Shown here: positions 47,658 to 56,681 of the stretch, in pieces
Position numbering within the stretch: position 1 is the stretch's first letter
How the letters are laid out: every line of letters begins with the position of its first letter
NCBI RefSeq assembly: GCF_040358255.1
Contig: NZ_CP132938.1
Span: forward strand, 1,178,001 to 1,242,000
Reading direction: 5' to 3'
DNA from: Tunturibacter gelidoferens
GTDB taxonomy: Bacteria; Acidobacteriota; Terriglobia; Terriglobales; Acidobacteriaceae
Length of the DNA: 64,000 nucleotides
Program-made: the position numbers and the translations under genes
Notes under the pieces: model-generated
Seen by the model: the letters and a program-made list of their open reading frames with translations, nothing else
What the model was told of the DNA's origin: nothing
Database searches by the model: none

Positions 47658-48311
47658 CTACTGGTTCTCCGGCGTCTCGGCTTTCAACTCTTCGACCGTC
47701 ATCTGATCATTGGTATAGATGCAGATCTGCCCGGCGATCTTTAGACTCTTCACCGCGATCTCCCGGGCGCTTAAATCTGTGTTCTCCATCAGAGCCCTCG
47801 CGCTTGCCAGCGCAAAGCTGCCACCCGACCCGATTGTCGCGATCCCCTCATCCGGGTCGATTACGTCACCAGTACCGGAGATCAAAAAAGTCTGCTTCGG
47901 ATCCGCCACAATCAACAGCGCTTCCAGCTGACGAAGCATCTTATCCGTGCGCCAGTCCTTCGCCAGCTCCACCGCCGCTCGTCCCAGGTTGCCGGCATAC
48001 TGCTCCAGCTTTCCTTCAAAACGCGCAAACAGCGAGAACGCATCCGCAGTCGATCCCGCAAATCCCGCCAGCACTTTGTCCTGATAGAGGCGGCGGATCT
48101 TCTTCGCCGTCCCCTTCATAATCGTCGCGCCAAGCGACACCTGCCCATCGGCAGCCATCACCACCGAGTCGCCGCGACGCACACAGATCACTGTCGTAGA
48201 ACGAATTCGCCGCCCTTCGCCCAGATCCAGCGGATGGGCAACAGCGGATGGCAGAGTGGAGACTTTTTTAACAACAACAGACCTGGTGCTGGAAGAGGAG
48301 AGAGGCTTCAT
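47658..48311 (-). CDS. hslV: ATP-dependent protease peptidase subunit HslV (ClpQ)
   Basis: A 217-aa proteasome-beta-like threonine peptidase. The conserved core starts at [13 protein letters not shown], so the catalytic threonine is Thr39 instead of Thr2 (or Thr1 after Met removal). [20 protein letters not shown] and [19 protein letters not shown] follow normally. I take the ATG at 48311 with GAAGG 6 nt upstream. No ATG, GTG or TTG occurs in frame between codon 1 and Thr39, so the 38-residue N-terminal extension is either a propeptide that must be removed or is bypassed by a non-standard start. Confidence 0.95.
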   Translation of the reverse strand: MKPLSSSSTRSVVVKKVSTLPSAVAHPLDLGEGRRIRSTTVICVRRGDSVVMAADGQVSLGATIMKGTAKKIRRLYQDKVLAGFAGSTADAFSLFARFEGKLEQYAGNLGRAAVELAKDWRTDKMLRQLEALLIVADPKQTFLISGTGDVIDPDEGIATIGSGGSFALASARALMENTDLSAREIAVKSLKIAGQICIYTNDQMTVEELKAETPENQ

Positions 48312-48419
48312 GGGCAACCTTCAGTATATCTTCAAACCCTCAATCCTCTATAACGTCGATCTCCCTCCATTGCACGCCTGCCAAACTCAACCGAATGCGA
48401 TCCTTAATCAAAGCCTGAA

Positions 48420-50012
48420 TCAACGGCAGGCCGCGTTCTTCGCGTTAGGAAACGCCAGGAACGTGATGCTGGCAGGGGCAAGCTGAACCGCTCCCGCGGC
48501 CTGCGCCTGCCCTTCAAGCGAAGGAAGATCGCCGTCGGAACTCACCTTCAGCTCCGCCCCGTTCAACTCCACCTTGTTGTCCATAAGGTCCTTCGCCGTC
48601 AACGTGTAGCGCATCCCCTTCACAGGCACATCCAACGCCTGAGGTGCCGTACGATCCGCATTGATCGCCAGCAACGCCACGCCTCCTGGTTGTTTCCTCA
48701 GGCAATGCGCGTACAGATGCAGATTCGGAGAAGGGGAAGCGCCAGCGTCGAGCACCGTCGTTCCCATCATCTTCCTCCACAACAGAGCCGACCAGTAGTT
48801 CGGCCGGGGAATTAGCGTCGTCTCATCCACCAGCGCATAATCACTGGCTGCCAGCGTGTTGTGCATCACCACCTGCACACCCCGCTTTGCCAAACTTCCA
48901 AGTTGGTTCAGATACCGAAAGCTGTCAATAAAGTCCGACGCCCAAGGATTGCCTCCGCACGCTGTCTCTCCGGTCTCGGTCAACCACATCGGCTTCCCCG
49001 GCGCGAACCGATCGCGCAGCTGCGCATAGAAATCCTCATCCCGATTCGTTCGCGACAGCCAATCATCCGTCAGCGCAGCCTCCGGTGTTGTCTGCGCCGC
49101 CGGACCCATCATCTTGCATCGCTGCGACACGCCCCCGTAGAAGTGATACGAGAACGCATCCACCCCGGGCCCGGACGCAGCCATCATGTCCTCGGTCTTA
49201 ATCAGGGAATCCGGGGGCAGGCCCACTGCGAGCCCTATCTCCCCCACCGATCCCGGACCGAGAATCGTCATCTCCGGCGCAGCTTCTTTCACAAAGCCAC
49301 GAAACACTTTGAAGTCTCTTCCATACGCCGCCGCGTTATATCCCTTCGGCGCGCCGCCCATCCCTGCAAAGGTGGGTTCATTGAACATCTCTGCTGCCGC
49401 GATGCTGCCTCCAACCGACTTCGTATACGAAAGCACCTTCTTCGCCTCTACCGGAGTCCACACTCCCTCCGCATCTCGCACGCCAGGACTTATCGCGAAC
49501 GACGTAACGATCTTCGCATCCACGGCCTTTGAAAAATCGACGACACCCTTCCACTCCGGTCGCGTCAGCACGCTGTTGAAACCCGTTGGCGGAGTCACCG
49601 GCGCAGCATCATCCGAATCATGGAAGTAAGTCGTGTTCTCCCAGGTCCCGCTCACCCTTACATAAGACGGCGCCAACCCCGCGGCAAGCTTGCGCAGCCG
49701 CGGGTTCGCAAGGTTGATCGGCTCCCTGTACCGAAATGCCGACGGATCCATCCCTGCAGGCGCCGAGTTCTTCGCGCTTGCCGGCACCTCTTGGTCAGCG
49801 GTGCCTTGCTTTTTATACGGTGCCCAGAAGCGACCGCCTGTTACCTCAACCATCTCGATGTTGAACGATTGAAAGCGCTCGTCGACCGTGCCGGTCTTCG
49901 GCATCTTCGCAGGCGAAATCGCAACCGGTGTCTGAGCGAAGGCATTCAGCGGCAAGCCGAGCGCGATCAACAGAACTCCCTGCAGGGAGGTAAACCATGT
50001 ATTTTTAGCCAT
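48420..50012 (-). CDS. Secreted GH79-like glycoside hydrolase (beta-glucuronidase/heparanase type)
   Basis: A 530-aa protein with a signal peptide ending near FAQTP. The TIM barrel has the acid/base in AAEMFNEP (E212) and the nucleophile in MWLTETGE (E346), the pair and spacing of clan GH-A family 79; YVRVSGTWENTTYF is also like GH79. A C-terminal beta-sandwich ends at TFLAFP. It probably removes glucuronic acid or methylglucuronic acid from plant arabinogalactan or xylan. It precedes no evident partner gene; the minus-strand hslV lies upstream in coordinates. Confidence 0.8.
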   Translation of the reverse strand: MAKNTWFTSLQGVLLIALGLPLNAFAQTPVAISPAKMPKTGTVDERFQSFNIEMVEVTGGRFWAPYKKQGTADQEVPASAKNSAPAGMDPSAFRYREPINLANPRLRKLAAGLAPSYVRVSGTWENTTYFHDSDDAAPVTPPTGFNSVLTRPEWKGVVDFSKAVDAKIVTSFAISPGVRDAEGVWTPVEAKKVLSYTKSVGGSIAAAEMFNEPTFAGMGGAPKGYNAAAYGRDFKVFRGFVKEAAPEMTILGPGSVGEIGLAVGLPPDSLIKTEDMMAASGPGVDAFSYHFYGGVSQRCKMMGPAAQTTPEAALTDDWLSRTNRDEDFYAQLRDRFAPGKPMWLTETGETACGGNPWASDFIDSFRYLNQLGSLAKRGVQVVMHNTLAASDYALVDETTLIPRPNYWSALLWRKMMGTTVLDAGASPSPNLHLYAHCLRKQPGGVALLAINADRTAPQALDVPVKGMRYTLTAKDLMDNKVELNGAELKVSSDGDLPSLEGQAQAAGAVQLAPASITFLAFPNAKNAACR

Positions 50013-50204
50013 TTTTGATCATCCGCATTATTTAGTTCGAAGTTCGCCGTAATACTACTCCACCCTGCCCACAAAGGGGAACCTGCAATTCCATTTTTTT
50101 TCTGGGGGTCGAATCCGCATCGCAATCCCCCAAAAGAACGTTACTGAGACAGCACCTTCCCCTCACGACCGCCTCGGCATGGTCTATGCTTTTGGGCAGA
50201 GACT

Positions 50205-50717
50205 GTGTTTTCGCTGATTCCAACTCACCTGCCGCTTGCCCTCCGTTCGCCGCGAGTCCTCATCGCCATTGGAGCAACGACTGCGGCAGCAATAGGCGTC
50301 GCCAGTTACGCCCTTACCCGTCGCAGGCCCTCTGCCGAAGAGATAGAGCGAGAGCGTCGAGAGCTGCTGGCGCGAGTTGGACGCATCACCGATGGAACCA
50401 TCATGGACACCATGGTTGCGGAGGTTCGTCAGCCCGCTTTGGACCTTGCAGACGATCCTGAGCCGGTCCGTCCGGGTCCTCTGACACCAGACATGATCGT
50501 CTATGTCTACCGCATCGCCGGCGTAACCTACGAGTGCGCGCAGGACGTCACCATGCTCGCCGACCTGGTCCATGGCATTCGCACCGACCTTCCCATTCAG
50601 GTACGCTACGCCCCGCAAAACCCTGCGAACAGCATCGTCGTAGCGGAAACATGGAGCGGCCTGCGGCTAGGCACCTACCCCAATCAAACCGAAGTTGAGC
50701 GCCGCGATGCGATCTAG
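50205..50717 (+). CDS. Single-pass membrane hypothetical protein
   Basis: A 170-aa protein starting at a GTG. One TM helix (~16-38, VLIAIGATTAAAIGVASYAL) is followed by a basic segment and a helix rich in Glu/Arg (SAEEIERERRELLARVGRIT), then a beta-rich cytoplasmic or periplasmic domain containing VYVYRIAGVTYECAQDV and IQVRYAPQNPANSIVVAE. The last motif resembles DUF3592-type domains, but I cannot confirm the family. It is separated from its neighbours by more than 150 bp on both sides. Confidence 0.6.
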   Translation: MFSLIPTHLPLALRSPRVLIAIGATTAAAIGVASYALTRRRPSAEEIERERRELLARVGRITDGTIMDTMVAEVRQPALDLADDPEPVRPGPLTPDMIVYVYRIAGVTYECAQDVTMLADLVHGIRTDLPIQVRYAPQNPANSIVVAETWSGLRLGTYPNQTEVERRDAI

Positions 50718-50873
50718 TCGGCCAGTCCCGCCAGATTGCCGCTGCAAAGCGCCTTCATCCTCTTTGTAATAAGTCCTCGGGTTTCGAAGCGGATAAGGAA
50801 TAAACGCTGAGAAGTCGCACCGGTGTGGTTCGTTTGATTGAACCCGGACCGCGCGCAGACTACACTTGTTGTT

Positions 50874-51827
50874 ATGCACATGGTTGCCAGCCCGAACAGC
50901 AAGATGCAGCGCGTTCTGCAGCTTTCCATGGTGCTCACGCTGGCATACGTCGGGGCGACTTTCTACTTCGGGCTGCGCGCACACTCCCTGGCCCTTATCT
51001 CTGAGGCCGGACACAACGTCAGTGACCTGCTTGCCATCGTGTTGTCCTTCGTAGCCGTTTATTTTCAAGCACGTCCCGCAACCGACCAGAAGACCTTCGG
51101 GTACCAGCGAGCGGGCGTTTTGGCCGCCTTCGTCAACGCCGCAACCCTCATCGTGCTCTCTATCTGGATCGCCTTCGCTGCCATCCATCGTTTCAGCGTG
51201 CCGGTCGAGGTGCAGCCCAAACTGATGATGTATGTGGCTGCGGCGGGCGTGCTAATGAACGGCACTATCGCAACCCTGCTTTGGAAGTTTTCAGGCGACG
51301 TCAACATTCGTAGCGTCTTCCTGCACATGCTTGGCGACACGCTTTCCACCGCCGCAGTGATCGCCGGAGGCGCAGCCATCTTCTTCACCCACATGTCGTG
51401 GATCGATCCGGTGCTCTCTATCCTGATTGCCGGAATGATCCTCTGGAGTTCGATCGGCATCATTCGCGAGACCCTGAACATCCTGCTCGAAGGCACGCCG
51501 CGTAATCTCAAGCTCGGCGAGATTCGTCAGGCCATGGCCTCGGTTGACGGCGTCCTCAACGTTCACGACCTCCATGTCTGGAGCCTCGGCTCACAGTCGC
51601 ACGCACTCGCTAGTCACGTCACCATCGCCGAGATGCCTATGTCCGAGTGCAGCAGCATCCTCGCAGACATCAAGTGCGCCCTGCGCGACCGTTTTCACAT
51701 CACTCACACGACCATCCAGTTCGAGATCACCGGCTGCGAAACCACGCATGGTTGCGCTGCGCCTCCCGAACTCGAGGCAATCGGTGCCCACAGTCACGGG
51801 CATGACCATCACGGCCACGCTCACTGA
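50874..51827 (+). CDS. Cation diffusion facilitator (CzcD/ZitB-type zinc exporter)
   Basis: A 317-aa transporter with six TM helices and a C-terminal cytoplasmic metallochaperone-like domain. The two binding sites are in SEAGHNVSDLLA (TM2) and HMLGDTLSTAAV (TM5), each with an H-x3-D; the usual D-x3-H-x3-D quartet has Glu before the first His group. The tail HSHGHDHHGHAH is a metal-binding histidine run. It should export Zn2+ or Co2+/Cd2+ by proton exchange. The ATG at 50874 is chosen because TM1 begins soon after; the frame is open for 12 codons upstream. Confidence 0.92.
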   Translation: MHMVASPNSKMQRVLQLSMVLTLAYVGATFYFGLRAHSLALISEAGHNVSDLLAIVLSFVAVYFQARPATDQKTFGYQRAGVLAAFVNAATLIVLSIWIAFAAIHRFSVPVEVQPKLMMYVAAAGVLMNGTIATLLWKFSGDVNIRSVFLHMLGDTLSTAAVIAGGAAIFFTHMSWIDPVLSILIAGMILWSSIGIIRETLNILLEGTPRNLKLGEIRQAMASVDGVLNVHDLHVWSLGSQSHALASHVTIAEMPMSECSSILADIKCALRDRFHITHTTIQFEITGCETTHGCAAPPELEAIGAHSHGHDHHGHAH

Positions 51828-51830
51828 TTA

Positions 51831-52023
51831 GTCCTCCCGGACGGGGCCGCTGCGCGCGGCGCGGTCACTTCGTGACTTCTATACCTTGTAATGGCGGTCC
51901 TCCAGTTGGTCGGAAGGAAGTTAGATCCGACCAACGGGAGGACCAATGCAGTCTGTCCACCCCAAACCGGTACACCCGCCACGAAGTGGCCGCCCCGTGC
52001 GTAGCGGGCCCGTCCGGCAGGAC
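51831..52023. repeat. Nested palindromic extragenic element, full copy 2
   Basis: Outer arms lie at 51831-51876 and 51978-52023 (46 bp each, with several mismatches). Inner arms are at 51896-51914 and 51926-51944, 18/19 complementary. The inner right arm (starting TCCGACCAACGGGAGG) is identical over 19 bp to copy 1. It sits exactly between the convergent CDF transporter and OsmC genes. Confidence 0.9.
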
Positions 52024-52033
52024 AGCCCCTCTT

Positions 52034-52456
52034 CTAAAGCAGCGTAGCGTCGAGCGTAATCGTCGCCGCCTTCAGCACCTTCGACACCGGGCATCCAACC
52101 TCGGCATTGTGCGCAAGCTCATCGAATTTAGCCTTATCAATCCCAGGAATCTTCGCCTTCGTGGTCAGGTGAATCTTGGTGATCGTTGGCGCGCCATGAA
52201 CATCGAGCGTTAGCACCGCAGTCGTCTCAATGGTATCGGGAGTAAAGCCCGCCTCCGTAAGCTGTCCGCTAAGCGCCATCGTGAAGCAGCCAGCGTGCGC
52301 CGCCGCAATCAGCTCTTCGGGATTAGTCCCCACACCGTCGGCAAACCGCGTCTTGAAGCTGTACTGCGTGTCCTTCAACGTGCCGCTCTGCGTGGAAATG
52401 GTGCCGGTGCCGTCCATAATCTTGCCGTGCCAAACTGCGCTGCCAGTGCGATCCAT
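52034..52456 (-). CDS. OsmC-family organic hydroperoxide reductase
   Basis: A 140-aa peroxidase with the two redox cysteines in AHAGCFTMAL (C57) and AEVGCPVSKVL (C122), and the typical opening GSAVWHGKIMDGTGTIS. It detoxifies organic hydroperoxides using the C57 thiolate; the long alpha helix after C57 and overall length fit OsmC rather than Ohr. It is divergent from a small zinc-finger-like gene and converges with the CDF gene over a palindromic element. Confidence 0.9.
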   Translation of the reverse strand: MDRTGSAVWHGKIMDGTGTISTQSGTLKDTQYSFKTRFADGVGTNPEELIAAAHAGCFTMALSGQLTEAGFTPDTIETTAVLTLDVHGAPTITKIHLTTKAKIPGIDKAKFDELAHNAEVGCPVSKVLKAATITLDATLL

Positions 52457-52564
52457 CTTGTTTCTCCTTTTGTTCTTAATTGGTACCTTTCAACAGTACC
52501 TTCTTCGATGCGCGGCTTGAACCAAAGGACCTTGAAAAAATCCCGCATGCGATAGCATTTCGAG

Positions 52565-52747
52565 ATGTCCTCAACCCCAGCGCCCGCCCCCGCCGATCAC
52601 GCAGCAAAAACCTGCCAGATCTCCTCGCTCGCGCCCGAACACCACTCCCGTTTCTGCCCCACCTGCTCTTCTCGGCTCGAAGACAGCCGCTGCAAGCTCG
52701 TCTGCCGAACCTGCGGCTACTTCCTCAGCTGCGCCGACTTCTACTAG
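52565..52747 (+). CDS. Small zinc-ribbon-like protein
   Basis: A 60-aa protein. The second half has the pattern C-x2-C-(x10)-C-x3-C-x2-C-(x5)-[21 protein letters not shown] followed by [11 protein letters not shown], which would bind one zinc in a knuckle pair. The first 27 residues are Pro/Ala/His-rich and probably disordered. From memory, very short proteins ending in CGY-(F/Y)-x-SC-x-D-(F/Y)-Y occur in acidobacterial genomes, so I consider it real. The nucleic-acid or protein-binding role is unknown. The antisense frame of a large open reading frame crosses it. Confidence 0.65.
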   Translation: MSSTPAPAPADHAAKTCQISSLAPEHHSRFCPTCSSRLEDSRCKLVCRTCGYFLSCADFY

Positions 52748-52785
52748 TCCGCAGATTCTTCCCGCGCCGTCCACCCCACGCGACC

Positions 52786-54474
52786 CTATCTCGTTCCCTG
52801 GCTAGCCTTCCGCGCCGCTTCGAACTCATCCTTCGGCTTCCACTGAATGATCGTCGGCGCGCTCAAAGCCTCCCAGCCCAGCTCCATGCCAAAGCGATCG
52901 AGTTTCGCGTTCCCGCTGAAGTCCCAGTCCTCATGAAAGTTGTCGCTGAAGTTGTGATAGTCATGTGCGGTGAAATCTTCATGCTGCTTATGTCCCCAGG
53001 CCGCATCATGCCCTTCATAAAGATTCCCCGTCTCAATCGAGAACGCCGGAATTCCCACCCGCGACAGACTGAAGTGATCCGACCGATAGTAGCTCCCCGC
53101 CGAAGGCTTCGGGTCCGGCACAATCGCCAGGTTGAACCTCTTCGCCGTAGCCTCCACCGTCGGATAAAACGTCGTCCGTTGCGCCCCATTCACATTCGTC
53201 TCCAGCGGCACGCCGATCGGCAGAATCATGTCGTAATTAATATCCAGCGCAATCTGCCCCGCAGGAATCGGCGGATGCTGCCCCAGATACTCCGATCCCA
53301 GCAACCCCTGCTCCTCCGCCGTCACCGAAGCGAAGATCAGCGAGTGCGGCAACTTCACGCCCGACTGCGCCCACGCCCGCGCCATCTCCAGCAGCATCCC
53401 GCAACCTGTGCCGTTATCCGCCGCGCCGTTGTAGATATTGTCCCCTGCCATCCCAGGCACAAACCCAAGATGATCGTAGTGAGCCGTATACATCACCGCC
53501 TGATCTTTGCCGCCAGCATTCGCCCCAGGCAAAATCCCCACCACATTCGGCGACTGAAACGGCCGCACCGTGCTCTCCACATGCGCCTTCAGCTTCACCG
53601 GAAGCTCCACCGCCTTGAAGCCCCGCTTCCCCGCCGCAACGATCTCCGCATCCGCATCCAGCCCACTCGCCGCAAAGATCTTCTTCGCTACATCCAGCTG
53701 TATCCAGCTAGCCGCCTCCAGCTGCGGATTCTTATCGTCTCTCAAATAAGTCTTCTCACTCGTATTCGAGTTCTTCACCACATCCCAGCCATAGCTCGCC
53801 AGGTCGGTGCGATGAATAATCAGCGCGCCCACCGCGCCCCTTCGCGCTGCCTCTTCAAACTTGTACGTCCAGCGCCCGTAGTAAGTCAGTGCATCGCCGC
53901 CAAAGAAGTTCGGATCCGTCGAAGGCGGATCCCCCACAATGCACAGAATCACCTTCCCTTTCACATCCACGCCCGCATAGTCATCCCACTGAAACTCCGG
54001 AGCAATCGCGCCATAACCAACAAACACAATCGGCGCATCGATATCCACGCTCGGCGTCAGCATCCGATTGCTCACCGTATAGTCGTCCGCATACTTCAGG
54101 TCGATCGAGTAAAGATCAATCGAATTGCCCGCAGGCTTCGCAGGAATCAGCGACATCGTCGTCTTCTCAGGAATCGCCTTCATTCCAACGAAGTTGATCT
54201 GCTGCAGATACGTTCCGCTGTCCCCGCCCGGCTTCAGCCCGTACAGCGCAAACTGCGTCGCAATATACTTCGCTGCAATCTCGCTCCCCCGCAGCCCCGG
54301 CCCCCTGCCCTCCAGCAGATCGTCCGACAGAAAACGCACCTGCGCGCGAATCTTTTCGCCGTCAATGGATGCCTCCGCTGCCTTCACGGCAGGCGGAATC
54401 GACTGCGCAATCAGCGCTGTGGAGAGAGAAATAACGAAGGCTGCAACACGGACGGCCGAGCGAATCTGGATCAC
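52786..54474 (-). CDS. Secreted M28-family zinc aminopeptidase with PA domain
   Basis: A 562-aa exported peptidase. Signal peptide (1-~23); an inserted protease-associated (PA) domain in the first half (~140-270); then the M28 di-zinc site: the first ligand His in MYTAHYDHLG, bridging Asp in NGAADNGTGCGM, the catalytic Glu pair in TAEEQGLLGSE and the last ligand His in HEDFTAHDYHNFSD. Such enzymes remove N-terminal residues from peptides outside the cell. It is divergent from the GH27 gene with 138 bp between the starts. Confidence 0.9.
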   Translation of the reverse strand: MIQIRSAVRVAAFVISLSTALIAQSIPPAVKAAEASIDGEKIRAQVRFLSDDLLEGRGPGLRGSEIAAKYIATQFALYGLKPGGDSGTYLQQINFVGMKAIPEKTTMSLIPAKPAGNSIDLYSIDLKYADDYTVSNRMLTPSVDIDAPIVFVGYGAIAPEFQWDDYAGVDVKGKVILCIVGDPPSTDPNFFGGDALTYYGRWTYKFEEAARRGAVGALIIHRTDLASYGWDVVKNSNTSEKTYLRDDKNPQLEAASWIQLDVAKKIFAASGLDADAEIVAAGKRGFKAVELPVKLKAHVESTVRPFQSPNVVGILPGANAGGKDQAVMYTAHYDHLGFVPGMAGDNIYNGAADNGTGCGMLLEMARAWAQSGVKLPHSLIFASVTAEEQGLLGSEYLGQHPPIPAGQIALDINYDMILPIGVPLETNVNGAQRTTFYPTVEATAKRFNLAIVPDPKPSAGSYYRSDHFSLSRVGIPAFSIETGNLYEGHDAAWGHKQHEDFTAHDYHNFSDNFHEDWDFSGNAKLDRFGMELGWEALSAPTIIQWKPKDEFEAARKASQGTR

Positions 54475-54612
54475 GTTCCTACTCCTGGCGTAAGTCTTCT
54501 AAGACTTCCTGTAAGACTTTACGGATGCGTCCAGTCTAATCGCAACTTAGCGCAGCCTTCGCCTCCATCGCAGAGTTCCGCTCCCGACCGAACGGAGCAC
54601 GCTGACTTTGAT

Positions 54613-55977
54613 ATGTTTATTCGCATGGTGATGAAGCGTTTTAGCGTGGCTCTGGCACTTCTGCTCACAGTCTCCGCAACAGCACAGGACAAAGCGCTAG
54701 CTCCTACACCACCCATGGGATGGAACAGCTGGGACGCCTACGGCCCCACTGTGAACGAGGCCCAGTTTCGCGCCAACATGGTCGTTCTTGCAGCGCAACT
54801 CAAGGAGTTCGGCTGGGAGTACGTCGTCATCGATGAAGGCTGGTATCTGCAGAACCCCGAAAACATGTCCATGCCGCAGGCTCTGCACTACACCGTCAAC
54901 CTCCGCGGCCAGTACGAGCCCGCTCCCAACCGCTTCCCCTCTTCCGCCACCGGCAGCGGCTTCAAACCACTCAGCGATGCCGTCCATGACGACGGCCTCA
55001 GGTTCGGAATCCACATGCTCCGGGGCATCCCTAAAAAGACTGTCTTTGCCAACCCCTACATCGGCGCCACGAAATATCGCGCCAGCATGGCGGCTGACAC
55101 CACCGACACCTGCTCCTGGAACCCGGACAACTTCGGCGTCAAAGCCAACCTCGCCGGACAAGCCTGGTACGACGCCTTGATGAAGCAATACGCCTCCTGG
55201 GGCGTCGACTTCCTAAAGGTGGACTGCATCGCGCACCCCTACAAGAGCGCCGAGATTCGCATGATTCGCAAAGCCATCGAGCGATCTGGCCGCCCCATCG
55301 TGCTCAGCCTCTCGCCCGGGCCCACGCCAATCGAGCACGCCGGCGAAGTGGCAAAGAACGCGCAGATGTGGCGCATCTCGAGCGACGTCTGGGATCACTG
55401 GGATAAGGACCCCGACGCCACGTGGTCGCAGGGCGTAAAGGATCAGTTTTCTATCCTCGCGAAGTGGGCCGATCAGGCAAAGCCAGGAAGCTGGCCCGAT
55501 GCGGATATGCTCCCCCTCGGCCAGCTCCGTCCCAACCCCGGCGAAGGCAAACCACGCAACTCAAGACTCACTGAAGATGAGCAGCGTACCATGATCACCC
55601 TCTGGGCCATCGCGCGAGCACCGCTCTTCCTTGGAGGCAATCTCACCGAGATGGACGATGCTCTCAAGTCACTTCTCACCAATCAGGCCGTCATCGAGAT
55701 GGACCACGACTCCATCGCCAGCGAAATGAATACAGAGGACGGTCCCCTCGTCACCTGGACCTCGCGCTCCATTCGCGGAGACAAGCAGTACCTCGCCATC
55801 TTCAACGTCAGCGACACGCCCGTCCACGTCGACAAGACCTTCGCAGAGTACGGTTACATCGACAAAGCGCAGTACAAGGTCCGCGACCTCTGGCAGAGAC
55901 AAGAGCTAGGCCTCCTCAACTCCTTCCAGGTCGATCTCCCTCCACATGGCTCAGCCGTCTACTCCCTCCACGACTAA
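54613..55977 (+). CDS. Secreted GH27 alpha-galactosidase
   Basis: A 454-aa enzyme. Signal peptide (ending near SATAQ), then the GH27 barrel: PPMGWNSWDAYG, VIDEGW, nucleophile Asp in FLKVDC (D204) and acid/base Asp in RISSDVWDHW (D258); a C-terminal beta domain ends at AVYSLHD. It removes terminal alpha-galactose from galactomannan or raffinose-like sugars. I take the ATG at 54613; ATGs at 54625 and 54631 are close alternatives. The frame is open for 2 kb upstream, but that part is antisense to the M28 gene and is not coding. Confidence 0.9.
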   Translation: MFIRMVMKRFSVALALLLTVSATAQDKALAPTPPMGWNSWDAYGPTVNEAQFRANMVVLAAQLKEFGWEYVVIDEGWYLQNPENMSMPQALHYTVNLRGQYEPAPNRFPSSATGSGFKPLSDAVHDDGLRFGIHMLRGIPKKTVFANPYIGATKYRASMAADTTDTCSWNPDNFGVKANLAGQAWYDALMKQYASWGVDFLKVDCIAHPYKSAEIRMIRKAIERSGRPIVLSLSPGPTPIEHAGEVAKNAQMWRISSDVWDHWDKDPDATWSQGVKDQFSILAKWADQAKPGSWPDADMLPLGQLRPNPGEGKPRNSRLTEDEQRTMITLWAIARAPLFLGGNLTEMDDALKSLLTNQAVIEMDHDSIASEMNTEDGPLVTWTSRSIRGDKQYLAIFNVSDTPVHVDKTFAEYGYIDKAQYKVRDLWQRQELGLLNSFQVDLPPHGSAVYSLHD

Positions 55978-56007
55978 CCTCATCATCTCGACCACCCCAA
56001 ACACTCG

Positions 56008-56071
56008 TCATCTCGACCGAAGCGACGGACAGCTTTACCGTCCGTCGCGCAGTGGAGAGACCCCCGCATTT
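56008..56071 (+). repeat. TCGACCGAAG extragenic palindrome, copy 1
   Basis: Conserved left flank TCATCTCGACCGAAGC, a perfect 9-bp stem GCGACGGAC / GTCCGTCGC (56022-56030 and 56040-56048), then the right flank CGCAGTGGAGAGACCCCC. It sits 31 bp after the GH27 stop. A second copy with the same flanks and a different stem is at 61226-61285 on the other strand. Confidence 0.7.
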
Positions 56072-56217
56072 GCAGTTGTCCTCATCCCCGCGTCGCACCC
56101 AAAGCCCCGGACGCAACAGCTACATCCCAGACCATCTTCGCCGCACCATCGCCCTCAAGCGGAACCTTTCAAAAGCAAGTCCAAGGTCGATCTCACTCAC
56201 ACGATTCTCTTCACGAT

Positions 56218-56587
56218 CTAACAGATCGCCAATCCCACCAGCGTAATCACGATCAGCGCAAGCGGCAGGTAATACGGCGAGCCCACTCGAAACATCCCAA
56301 ACGCATTCACTCCCTCCGACGGCAGAACCACCACGAGTATCACCAACTTCAAGAGCGCTCTATCCGCAGCTCCATTCTGCTGGCAAGCACCACCACACTC
56401 ACGCCGATCCCAACCAGCGTTCCACCCAGTGCACGCAGCAGCTCCCGAACCAATTTGGAGCTATGAGGATCACCTCCGCACACAACCGCCAGATTCGCAG
56501 GCAAGCGGGAACAAAGACGTCATACAAGCCACCAAGAGCAATCAGGCTCCCGGCTCCCTCCAGAACGGCTTGTCCGATCGTTGGCAT
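56218..56587 (-). pseudogene. Frameshifted four-TM membrane protein gene
   Basis: Three minus-strand frames join into one ~124-residue membrane protein: MPTIGQAVLEGAGSLIALGG through YDVFVP; then RLPANLAVVCGGDPHSSKLV through LASRMELR; then DRALLKLVILVVVLPSEGVN to VITLVGLAIC-stop (TAG at 56218-56220). The first shift is repaired by one extra C in the CCC near 56507-56509, the second by one extra G in GG near 56362-56365. Each part is hydrophobic in the right register, so this is a decayed (or mis-sequenced) gene rather than chance. The family is not identified. An upstream in-frame ATG at 56602 is an alternative start. Confidence 0.7.
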
Positions 56588-56681
56588 AGCTGGCGAAACC
56601 ATTCAGCCCGAACATCCGAAAAGATATCGGGCGCTCACAGTTGCTTCCGGCCGCCCTTCGCCTTAGTATCGCCCTCAGGGC

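Noticed and set aside
52480..54612. First 710 codons of an 1165-codon plus-strand frame ending in the GH27 gene
   Set aside because: It lies antisense to the M28 peptidase gene and is an Arg/Pro/His-rich antisense translation. The enzyme has its own signal peptide starting near 54613.
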